From Ectopseudomonas chengduensis (lineage in GTDB: Bacteria; Pseudomonadota; Gammaproteobacteria; Pseudomonadales; Pseudomonadaceae): a stretch of 64,000 nt of DNA. The notes beneath the pieces are model-generated. The model was not told the origin of the DNA and did no database searches. It saw nothing but the letters and a program-made list of their open reading frames with translations. Position 1 is the first letter of the stretch; each line of letters begins with the position of its first letter. The DNA is taken from the NCBI RefSeq assembly GCF_015712065.1, contig NZ_JACFYZ010000013.1, forward strand, positions 62,001 through 126,000. Reading direction: 5' to 3'. Position numbers and translations under genes: made by a program. This document shows, piece by piece, positions 1-7,109 of the stretch.

Positions 1-1538
1 TGTTGCAGCTCGAGCAGCAACAGGCGGTGCTCAAGCAATACAGCGACAACCTGACAGCCGCGAAGAACAGTCTGACTCAGGAAGAGACCACGCTTAATTC
101 GGTCAATACCGTGTTGCAGCGTGTGCGTGAGCTGGCGGTGCGGGCCGGTGGCGGTTCGCTCTCATCGGAGGATCGCAACTCCATCGCCAAGGAGCTTGCC
201 GAGCGTGAGGCCGAGCTACTCAATCTGATGAACAGCCGCAACGCCCGTGGCGAGTACCTGTTCTCCGGTTTCCTGGGCAAGAACGAGCCGTTCGTGCGTA
301 ACCCGGATGGCACCTACTCGTACTTCGGCGACGAAGGGCAGCGGACGCTGCAGGTAGCCAGCTCGACCAATGTGGCGATCAACGACAACGGCAAGCGCTT
401 GTTCGAGGATGTCACCAACGCCAATCGCGTGGCCAACGGCAATGGAGTCAATAACCCGGCACTGCCGTCGCCGCCCTTGCCGGCGACCACCATTCCGGCG
501 GTACCCAGCGATGAGCAGCGGGTATTCATCTCGCCGGGCCTGGTCGAGGACAACCGCGCATTCAACTCCGATTTCCGCGGCGGCGAGCCCTATTCGCTGG
601 CCTTCGTCAGTGGTACCGAGTTCCGCATCTACGACGCCAGCGGTGCCGATGTCACGTCCGAGATTCCCGGCGGCGGCAAGATCGATCCGCTGGTCAATGG
701 CGGTAACGTCATCAACTTCCGCGGTATGCGTTTTCAGCTCGATGTGGTGCTGAAAGAAGGTGACAACGCCCTGGATCTGGACAACCTGCTGGCCGATATC
801 CAGCCGCCCGCGACCGCCGGTTCGCCCGGTATCGGCACCCATAGTTTCACCCTGCAGTCCGCGTCCACCGAGTTCGCCGTGACCCGCGCCTCCACCAACG
901 GTTCGGCCGCCGTGGTGGCGGGGGGCAACATCGTTAACCAGGCCGTCTTCGACAGCCAGTTCCCGACTTCTGGCGTGGTGCTGCGTTTCACCGACGACAG
1001 CAACTACGAGGTGTACGCCCAGCCGGTAGGCCCCAATAGCCCTGTGTTGACGACCGGAACGGTCACCGGCCCTTATCCGGCCAGCTTCACCGTCTATGGC
1101 GCCGAGTTCACCCTTTCCGGCCCGGCTGCCGCCGCTGGTGGCGACGAGTTCGGCGTGAAGCCGCAGTTTCAGGAACAACGCAGCATCCTCAACACCATCT
1201 CGCGCTTGCGCCAGGCACTGGAGTCATCCCCGACCTCGCCGGCGGGCAACCTGGGCGTGCGCGACGAAGTGGCCATCGCCCTGAAGAACCTCGACAACGG
1301 CATGGGCAACGTGCTGGAAGTGCAGACCGAGATCGGCGCGCGCCTCAACATGATCGACACCACCAGTGTCGACAACGAGGACGTGACCCTGGTGAACAAG
1401 TCCGTGCAGGCCGAGCTGCGCGAACTCGACTATGCCGAGGCATTGTCGCGGCTGTCGTTCCAGACCATCATTCTCGAGGCGGCGCAGCAGAGCTATGTGA
1501 AGATCGCCGGGCTGAATCTTTTCAATCAGTTGCGTTGA
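1..1538 (+). CDS. flgL: Flagellar hook-filament junction protein FlgL (5' end missing)
   Basis: FlgL (HAP3) joins the hook-associated ring to the flagellin filament outside the cell. The frame is open from the window edge and the first residues (LEQQQAVLKQYSDNL) match a point about 50 residues into the family, so the real start lies upstream. The N-terminal flagellin-like helices (NLTAAKNSL to NSRNARGEYLFSGF) and the C-terminal helices (SYVKIAGLNLFNQLR) flank a long Gly/Pro/Asn-rich middle. With 511 residues visible it is longer than the roughly 440 residues I expect for P. aeruginosa FlgL, the extra length being in the surface-exposed middle. The modification island starts 68 bases downstream. 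Identity is firm; the length comparison is from memory. Confidence 0.95.
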   Translation, partial: LQLEQQQAVLKQYSDNLTAAKNSLTQEETTLNSVNTVLQRVRELAVRAGGGSLSSEDRNSIAKELAEREAELLNLMNSRNARGEYLFSGFLGKNEPFVRNPDGTYSYFGDEGQRTLQVASSTNVAINDNGKRLFEDVTNANRVANGNGVNNPALPSPPLPATTIPAVPSDEQRVFISPGLVEDNRAFNSDFRGGEPYSLAFVSGTEFRIYDASGADVTSEIPGGGKIDPLVNGGNVINFRGMRFQLDVVLKEGDNALDLDNLLADIQPPATAGSPGIGTHSFTLQSASTEFAVTRASTNGSAAVVAGGNIVNQAVFDSQFPTSGVVLRFTDDSNYEVYAQPVGPNSPVLTTGTVTGPYPASFTVYGAEFTLSGPAAAAGGDEFGVKPQFQEQRSILNTISRLRQALESSPTSPAGNLGVRDEVAIALKNLDNGMGNVLEVQTEIGARLNMIDTTSVDNEDVTLVNKSVQAELRELDYAEALSRLSFQTIILEAAQQSYVKIAGLNLFNQLR

Positions 1539-1606
1539 GCCGCAGTCGCCTGGCTGCTCGCAGTGGCGGCAGGGCACGTTCTACTCATCAGGGATATGGC
1601 AGCGGC

Positions 1607-3934
1607 ATGACCGAACAGATTCTGGTTTTCTCCACCAAGGCGGGTTCGCTCGCGCTGCTCGACGGTCACCTGCACAGTGCCTGCGTATTGCCGCAGGTGA
1701 CCTTCAGCGTCGCGCAGTGGCGCGAAAGCGCTGAAGCCTGTCTGACCGAGGTACGTGTCAAGGGCTGGGCTAGCATGGCCGTGCGCAGCAGCAGTAGCCG
1801 TGAGGATGGCGAACAGTCGTCGGCCGCCGGGGCGTTCGACTCCTGCCTCAACGTCGAGGCAGACGGCTTGTCGGCCGCTATCGAGCAGGTACTCGAGTCT
1901 ATGGGTGGGCAGGGCGCCAGTGTGCACGATCAGGTCTTCGTCCAGCCCATGGTCGGCGACGTGCGCATGGCCGGGGTCGGGTTTGGCGTCGACCCGGCCA
2001 CGCTGGCGCCGTACTTCGTGATCAACTACGACGAGAGCAGTGGGCGCACCGATGCCGTGACCTCCGGGCGCTCCAACGAACTGCGCACTTTCTACGCCCA
2101 TCATGCGGCCGGTGAATTGCCGCCTTCGCTGGCCCCCGTGGTTGCGCTGTTGCGTGAGTTGCAGACGTTGTTCGGGCGCCAGGCCATCGACATCGAATTT
2201 GCCGTGGACGCGCAGGCACGACTGTACCTGCTGCAGGTGCGGCCGCTGGTGCTCGGCGCCGAACCGGCCGATGTCCAGGCGCATGGCAAGCTGGTTCGCC
2301 TGATCCACGACCGCATCGCCCAGGGCATTCGCCCGCAACCTTTCCTGTATGGCGAGCGTACCGTGTTCGGGGTGATGCCGGACTGGAATCCGGCCGAGAT
2401 CATCGGTGTACGACCACGGCCACTGGCGCTGTCGCTGTACCGTGAGCTGGTGACCGACATGATCTGGGCCTACCAGCGCAACAACTACGGCTACCGCAAC
2501 CTGCGCAGCTTCCCGTTGATGCTGCACTTTCACGGGCTGCCCTACATCGACGTGCGCGTCAGCTTCAACTCCTTCATTCCGCGCGACATCGATGGCGCCC
2601 TGGCCGACAAACTGGTCAATTATTACATCGAGCGCCTGTTGGCCGCGCCCAATCTGCATGACAAGGTCGAATTCGAGATCGTTTTCTCCTGCTACACGCT
2701 GGATCTGCCGCAACGCCTGCAGGCGCTACAGGATGTGGGGTTCACCGAGGCAGAGTGCCGGCGCCTGGCCGACAGCCTGCGCGAGCTGACCAACCGTATC
2801 GTCCACAACGAAACCGGGCTGTGGCGCACCGACCGACAGAAGCTCGACGTGCTGCTGGCCAGGCGCGACGAGATCCTCGGCGCCGATACCGATCCGGTCA
2901 CGCGCATCTACTGGCTGCTGGAAGACTGCCGGCGCTACGGCACACTGCCATTCGCCGGGCTGGCGCGGGCCGGCTTCATCGCCGTACAACTTCTGCGTTC
3001 GCTGGTCACCGTGGGTGTGCTCGACCAGAGCGAGTACGACGCGTTTCTCAACGGTCTATCCACGGTCAGCGGGCAGATGACCCAGGATTTGGCGCAACTG
3101 GATCGCACCACCTTCCTGGCGCGCTACGGCCACCTGCGGCCGGGCACTTACGACATCCTTTCGCCGCGCTACGACGAGGCGCCCGATCTGTATTTCGACT
3201 GGCACAACCTGGCGGTCGAGGCGCGCCACGACAGTGTCCGTTTCGCACTGTCGCTGGCGCAGATGCGCGAGATCAGCCGCCTGCTCGGTGAGCACGGGCT
3301 GTCCCATGACGTGGTGGGGCTGTTCGATTTCCTCCAGGCCGGCATCGAGTTGCGCGAGTACGCCAAGTTCGTGTTCACGCGTAACCTGTCCGATGCGCTG
3401 TCGCTGTTCCGTGAGTTGGGCCATGACCTGGGCTTCAGCGCCGAGGACATGTCCTACGCCAACATCCAGGTGATCAAGGAGCTGCATGCTGCCAGCGCCG
3501 ACCCTAGAGAGCTGATCGCTGCCAGCATCGAGGAAGGGCGCCGGCGCTACGGCGAAACCTGCCAGATCGTCTTGCCGCCGCTGATCACTCGTGCCGAAGA
3601 CGCCTTCTGTTTTCACCTGCCGCAGGCCGAGCCAAACTTCATCACCCAGCGCCAGGTGACTGGCGCGGTGATGGACTATCACCAGCGCGACCAACTGCAG
3701 GGGGCCATCGTCATGATTCCCAGCGCTGATCCCGGGTTCGACTGGATCTTCTCGCACCGCATTGCTGGTTTCATCACCGCCTATGGCGGAACCAACTCGC
3801 ACATGGCCATCCGCGCCAACGAACTCGGCCTGCCTGCCGTGATCGGCGCAGGAGAGTTGCTTTATCGCAAGTGGGCTGCCGCGCAGATGCTCAACATCGA
3901 CTGCGCCAACCGACGCGTCGAGGTGTTGCGGTGA
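1607..3934 (+). CDS. PEP-synthase-like amide kinase, probable L-glutamine kinase (Cj1418 type)
   Basis: A 775-residue phosphotransferase. The N-terminal ATP-grasp domain carries VRSSSSREDGEQSSAAGAF (about 59-77) and IDIEFAVD...LQVRPL (to 214). A long middle domain follows, and the swivelling phosphohistidine domain is at the very C-terminus (GGTNSHMAIRANELGLPAVIG, His about 732). The order ATP domain, middle, His domain, with no C-terminal PEP-binding barrel, excludes true PEP synthase. It matches C. jejuni Cj1418, which phosphorylates the amide nitrogen of L-glutamine. The next two genes look like Cj1417 and Cj1416, which makes this role much more likely than another dikinase such as rifampicin phosphotransferase. 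ATG 1607 is chosen because the longer frame would run back into flgL and starts with low-complexity sequence. It overlaps the next gene by 4 bases (GTGA). Seen: domains. Inferred: substrate. Confidence 0.8.
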   Translation: MTEQILVFSTKAGSLALLDGHLHSACVLPQVTFSVAQWRESAEACLTEVRVKGWASMAVRSSSSREDGEQSSAAGAFDSCLNVEADGLSAAIEQVLESMGGQGASVHDQVFVQPMVGDVRMAGVGFGVDPATLAPYFVINYDESSGRTDAVTSGRSNELRTFYAHHAAGELPPSLAPVVALLRELQTLFGRQAIDIEFAVDAQARLYLLQVRPLVLGAEPADVQAHGKLVRLIHDRIAQGIRPQPFLYGERTVFGVMPDWNPAEIIGVRPRPLALSLYRELVTDMIWAYQRNNYGYRNLRSFPLMLHFHGLPYIDVRVSFNSFIPRDIDGALADKLVNYYIERLLAAPNLHDKVEFEIVFSCYTLDLPQRLQALQDVGFTEAECRRLADSLRELTNRIVHNETGLWRTDRQKLDVLLARRDEILGADTDPVTRIYWLLEDCRRYGTLPFAGLARAGFIAVQLLRSLVTVGVLDQSEYDAFLNGLSTVSGQMTQDLAQLDRTTFLARYGHLRPGTYDILSPRYDEAPDLYFDWHNLAVEARHDSVRFALSLAQMREISRLLGEHGLSHDVVGLFDFLQAGIELREYAKFVFTRNLSDALSLFRELGHDLGFSAEDMSYANIQVIKELHAASADPRELIAASIEEGRRRYGETCQIVLPPLITRAEDAFCFHLPQAEPNFITQRQVTGAVMDYHQRDQLQGAIVMIPSADPGFDWIFSHRIAGFITAYGGTNSHMAIRANELGLPAVIGAGELLYRKWAAAQMLNIDCANRRVEVLR

Positions 3935-4533
3935 GGGTGGTACTGGTCAGTCAGCGCGTCGATGTGCTGGCCGACCGCGGCGAGCGTCGCGATGGGCTGG
4001 ATCAGCGCCTGGCGGACTGGCTGGCGAGCCACGGGTTGTTGCCGGTGCCGGTGCCCAATCGGGCAGAGCGCCTGGACGCCCTCTGGACTCAACTGAAGCC
4101 CACCGCAGTGGTGCTCAGCGGCGGCAATGACCTGGCCGAGTACGGTGGCGATGCCCCGGAGCGTGATGCTGTCGAGCGCGAGCTGCTAGCGCGGGCCATG
4201 GCCGAGCAGGTGCCGCTGTTTGCCCTGTGCCGTGGCGCGCAACTGCTGCTCGATGCCTTCGGCAATCGCCTGGAGCGGGTGACTGGGCATGTCGGTACAC
4301 GTCACCATCTGGTGATCGATGGGCGTGAGACCGAGGTCAACAGCTACCACCAATGGGGTTGCCGTTCGCTGGCTGCGCCCCTGGAAGTCCTGGCTCGCAG
4401 TGAAGATGGCGTGATCGAGGCTTTCTTTCACCCGCAGTTGCCGCTGCTTGGCGTGATGTGGCACCCCGAGCGGGAAGCACCCTTCGCCGAGCTGGACGGC
4501 CTGCTCCTGAATCGCTGTCTGAATAAGGAATGA
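3931..4533 (+). CDS. Class I glutamine amidotransferase (peptidase C26), probable CDP-glutamine hydrolase (Cj1417 type)
   Basis: A 200-residue stand-alone amidotransferase domain. The nucleophile is Cys100 in FALCRGAQ, and His178 and Glu180 in MWHPER complete the triad; GGNDLAEYGG (64-73) is the usual substrate-loop region. Families of this type hydrolyse gamma-glutamyl amides. In C. jejuni, Cj1417 cleaves CDP-L-glutamine to cytidine diphosphoramidate and glutamate, and it sits beside the same neighbours seen here. The start is GTG 3931, overlapping the upstream stop as GTGA, so translation is probably coupled; a longer reading would lie inside the upstream gene. Alternatives are gamma-glutamyl-GABA (PuuD-like) or other glutamyl-amide hydrolysis, which do not explain the context. 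Confidence 0.8.
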   Translation: MRVVLVSQRVDVLADRGERRDGLDQRLADWLASHGLLPVPVPNRAERLDALWTQLKPTAVVLSGGNDLAEYGGDAPERDAVERELLARAMAEQVPLFALCRGAQLLLDAFGNRLERVTGHVGTRHHLVIDGRETEVNSYHQWGCRSLAAPLEVLARSEDGVIEAFFHPQLPLLGVMWHPEREAPFAELDGLLLNRCLNKE

Positions 4534-4540
4534 GCTTTCT

Positions 4541-5281
4541 ATGACACGTGCCATCATCCTCGCCGCCGGGCGCGGCAGCCGCATGGGCGAGCTGACCGCC
4601 GAGCAGCCCAAGTGCTTCGCTCGCCTGCACGGGCGTCGCCTGCTGGACTGGCAACTGCAGGCGCTGCGTGGCGCCGGTATCGAGCGCCTGGCCCTGGTGC
4701 GGGGGTATCGCGGCGAATGCTTTGACGAGCCGCTGATCTACTTCGAAAACCCCCGCTGGCAACAGAGCAACATGGTGCGCACCCTGCTGGCCGCAGATGC
4801 CTGGCTGGCGGCGGAGGCCTGCATCGTCAGCTACAGCGACATCTTCTACAGTGCGGCCACCGTGGCGGCCCTGAGCCGGGTCGAGGCCGACCTGGCGATT
4901 GCCTACGACCCGCACTGGCATGCGCTGTGGTCACAACGTTTCGCCGACCCACTGGCCGATGCCGAGAGCTTCCGCCTGGATGCCAGCGGCAATCTGGCGA
5001 CCATAGGCGAGCGTTGTCAGAGCGTCTCTGAGATAGAGGGGCAGTACATGGGGCTGCTCAAGTTCACCCCGGCCGGCTGGGCGCAGGTGCGCGAGCTATT
5101 GCTGCAGTGTGGCGACGAGGCGATAGACCGCCTGGACATGACCAGCCTGCTGCGTTTGCTACTGCAGGCCGGCCTACCGATCGCCGTTTCGCCGGTACAA
5201 GGCCCCTGGGGGGAGGTGGACGCCGCCGATGACCTGGCGCTCTATCACCGACTGTTCACCCCAGAGGCGCTACGCGGCTGA
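4541..5281 (+). CDS. Sugar-nucleotidyltransferase-like protein, probable CTP:phosphoglutamine cytidylyltransferase (Cj1416 type)
   Basis: A 246-residue nucleotidyltransferase of the LicC/RfbA-like fold. The N-terminus carries the signature LAAGRGSRMG (7-16) followed by EQPKCF (Lys24), and the metal-binding Asp is in SYSDIF (Asp100). LicC-like members use CTP. Cj1416 of C. jejuni couples CTP to L-glutamine phosphate to give CDP-L-glutamine, and this gene is directly behind the Cj1418-like and Cj1417-like genes, 7 bases after the latter. It is the last gene of this plus-strand trio and converges, 12 bases away, on the minus-strand operon. A phosphocholine cytidylyltransferase role is possible from the fold alone, but no choline kinase is nearby. 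Confidence 0.8.
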   Translation: MTRAIILAAGRGSRMGELTAEQPKCFARLHGRRLLDWQLQALRGAGIERLALVRGYRGECFDEPLIYFENPRWQQSNMVRTLLAADAWLAAEACIVSYSDIFYSAATVAALSRVEADLAIAYDPHWHALWSQRFADPLADAESFRLDASGNLATIGERCQSVSEIEGQYMGLLKFTPAGWAQVRELLLQCGDEAIDRLDMTSLLRLLLQAGLPIAVSPVQGPWGEVDAADDLALYHRLFTPEALRG

Positions 5282-5293
5282 ACGACTGTGTGT

Positions 5294-6019
5294 TCAGTCT
5301 GCCGCGCCGGGCAGACTGAGCAGCGCCAGGTGCTTGAGCACTGGATGAATGACGTAGTAAGTGTTGCCCTGTTCGGCGTTCTGCTGCAACACCATGTCCA
5401 GTTCGCCGCTGGCCTGATAGCGGCGCAGCACTTCGAGCAGCAGGTCGGCGCGGATTGCCGTGTCGTAGCGGCGGTCGATGTCGGTGCCCATCGGCGGTGC
5501 CGGATAGCGCTTGCGGGCCAGTACCGGGCCGGTGTCGATTTGAGTGTCGAGCAGAATGGCGCTGGCGGCGCAAACGCCTTCTTCCAGCAGGCTGTAGTAC
5601 ACGGTCGTACTGCCACGGTAGTCGGGCAGCCAGCCGCTGTGTACGTGCAGCAGCGGGATGCCCAGCTCGATCAGTGGCGGCTTGACGATCTGCCCGCCAT
5701 ATCCGGAGAAGATCACCAGACGCGGTGCCCGCTCATGCACGGCGTCGATGACTTGTTGATCGTTGATGTCGCGTGTCGCCAGGCTGGTGACGGATACATC
5801 GTAGTCGGCCAGGGTGCAGCTGAGGGGGATACCCAGATCCGGCAGCAGAACCCCCATCAACTCGCAGGCTGGCTCGCTCGGCACTGCAGAGGTTTGCGGC
5901 GCCTCGCCGAGCAGCAAGGCGTGGGAGGGCATCAGGCCATGTGCGGCCAGGGTTTGCACATAGGCCTGGCTGCGTGCACTGTGCGCCGCGATCAGCAGAA
6001 CGTCGTCGAGGTGGGTCAT
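5294..6019 (-). CDS. Formyltransferase-fold protein, possible sugar N-formyltransferase
   Basis: A 241-residue protein with the core of methionyl-tRNA/sugar N-formyltransferases: LLHVHSGWLPDYRGSTTVYYSLL (124-145) and IDTGPVL (161-167). In the usual NxH...D catalytic set the Asn is His here (HVH, 125-127), while His127 and Asp162 are kept. The odd residue leaves activity uncertain. If active it would use N10-formyl-tetrahydrofolate on an amino sugar; the Fdt-type 3-amino sugar made from the right half of the island is an obvious candidate. It is the last gene of a four-gene minus-strand operon. The start at 6019 overlaps the upstream gene's stop as ATGA. The downstream end is 12 bases from a converging gene. 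Confidence 0.65.
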   Translation of the reverse strand: MTHLDDVLLIAAHSARSQAYVQTLAAHGLMPSHALLLGEAPQTSAVPSEPACELMGVLLPDLGIPLSCTLADYDVSVTSLATRDINDQQVIDAVHERAPRLVIFSGYGGQIVKPPLIELGIPLLHVHSGWLPDYRGSTTVYYSLLEEGVCAASAILLDTQIDTGPVLARKRYPAPPMGTDIDRRYDTAIRADLLLEVLRRYQASGELDMVLQQNAEQGNTYYVIHPVLKHLALLSLPGAAD

Positions 6020-6591
6020 GGGGCGAACTCCACGTTGGCCTGAGCAGCAATGCGAGCGACCCAATCCTGTTCGGCCGCGATCAGCCAGGCGAGCTGAGCG
6101 CCCTGGGGCGGGCTCAGGCGTGGGAGAATCGAGATCAGGCTGTCGATGACCTTGAGCAAACCATTGAGAAAGGGCAGGGAGCTAGGCTGCTCGGACAGGT
6201 GCAGGCACAGCGCGGCGAATTGCAGGTAGAGATCCAGGTCATCGTAGCCGCTGTCGGCGACCGCCTTGAAATTTGCGTCATAGCGGCGGTGCAGGCGCTT
6301 GCTAACCTCGAAGCGTTGCAGCAGACGTTCGGCCAGGCGCCGCTTGCCCAGTGCATCCGCGGCCGCGTGCAGAAGGTCGGCCAGCAGCGCCGCTGTATTC
6401 GCAGGTTGTTCGTCGTGTTCAGCGGTCACGGGTAAAGGCACGGCCTGCGCTGGAGGCAGTTGCGCCAGCGCCGTCTGACGGCTCTCACGCCAGGCCGGGA
6501 AAAAGGCTGCGCCGTGGTACTGACTGTAGAAGTAGGTGTTGCGCTCCTCGAGCCGATCACCCTGGCTGTAGGGGTAGTCGATATCGCTCAT
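6016..6591 (-). CDS. Conserved-looking protein of unknown function
   Basis: I do not recognise this 191-residue protein. It is soluble, with no signal peptide or membrane segment. It starts with an acidic and aromatic stretch (DIDYPYSQGDRLEERNTYFYSQYHG). After a Pro/Ala-rich linker the rest is predicted mostly helical and rich in Leu (LLADLLHAAADALGKRRLAERLLQRF; LYLQFAALCLHLSEQPSSLPFLNGLL). It is wedged between the CysC-like kinase and the formyltransferase-like gene with ATGA overlaps at both ends, so it is certainly translated with them and probably acts in the same modification pathway. A helical partner or acceptor-binding protein would fit, but nothing in the sequence proves a reaction. 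Confidence 0.75.
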   Translation of the reverse strand: MSDIDYPYSQGDRLEERNTYFYSQYHGAAFFPAWRESRQTALAQLPPAQAVPLPVTAEHDEQPANTAALLADLLHAAADALGKRRLAERLLQRFEVSKRLHRRYDANFKAVADSGYDDLDLYLQFAALCLHLSEQPSSLPFLNGLLKVIDSLISILPRLSPPQGAQLAWLIAAEQDWVARIAAQANVEFAP

Positions 6592-7109
6592 GCCATCGAT
6601 CCCTGTGCTCGTTGCAGGATGTCACGGGCCAGTTCGGCGATGTCGGCTGGTTGGCTGGTGTCGATTTCCAGATCCGCTGCGCTGGGTGGCGGGAAGGGAA
6701 TATCCACGCCCACCATGTCGCTCATCTCGCCTGCCAACGCCTGGCGGTAGAGCCCCTTGGTGTCGCGTTCGACCAGCGTCTCCATCGGCGGGTTGAGGTA
6801 GACCTCGTAGTAGTGGCGAAAGCGTGTGCGGTTGAGCGCGCGCAGATCGGGGAAGATCGACAGGATGCTGCACACCACGTTGATCTCCTGCGCATCGAGC
6901 CAGGCGCACAGCTCGAAGATGCGCTCGGCGTTGAGGCGCCGTCCCGTCAGGCTGTAGTCCGCGGCCTGGGTGTCCTGGCGGAAGATGCGCCGAACCTCGT
7001 CGCCGTCCACCAGCAGGGTATTAGCTGCCTGCTGCTTCCACTGGCGGGTGATTTCGCGACCGAGCGTGGTCTTGCCCGAGCCGGACAGGCCGATCAACCA
7101 GATGACCAT
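6588..7109 (-). CDS. CysC-like kinase, probable cytidine diphosphoramidate kinase (Cj1415 type)
   Basis: A 173-residue P-loop kinase of the adenylylsulfate kinase family. The Walker A loop is GLSGSGKTT (7-15), followed by LLVDGDEVR and LNAERIFELC, which match CysC landmarks. In C. jejuni Cj1415 has this fold but phosphorylates the 3'-hydroxyl of cytidine diphosphoramidate rather than APS. Here no CysD/CysN or other sulfate gene is near, whereas the three other phosphoramidate enzymes lie just across on the plus strand, so the Cj1415 role is favoured. ATG 7109 is set by the P-loop lying six residues in. The upstream gene's stop overlaps by one base and the downstream gene by four. A plain APS kinase cannot be excluded by motif alone. 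Confidence 0.75.
   Translation of the reverse strand: MVIWLIGLSGSGKTTLGREITRQWKQQAANTLLVDGDEVRRIFRQDTQAADYSLTGRRLNAERIFELCAWLDAQEINVVCSILSIFPDLRALNRTRFRHYYEVYLNPPMETLVERDTKGLYRQALAGEMSDMVGVDIPFPPPSAADLEIDTSQPADIAELARDILQRAQGSMA

Noticed and set aside
216..2713. Long open frames on the minus strand under flgL and the kinase gene
   Set aside because: They lie opposite clearly real genes and have low-complexity His/Gln/Arg-rich translations typical of high-GC shadow frames.
1607..3934. True phosphoenolpyruvate synthase (PpsA)
   Set aside because: The phosphohistidine domain is at the extreme C-terminus and there is no PEP-binding barrel after it, so it cannot use pyruvate and PEP as PpsA does.
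5296..5317. Hairpin AGTCTGCC/GGCAGACT at the convergent ends of two operons
   Set aside because: It lies within the formyltransferase-like coding end and has no T tract on either strand, so a terminator call is not supported.
6588..7109. Adenylylsulfate kinase for sulfate assimilation
   Set aside because: No CysD, CysN or other sulfate genes are near; neighbours fit the phosphoramidate pathway. Not disproved by motif alone.
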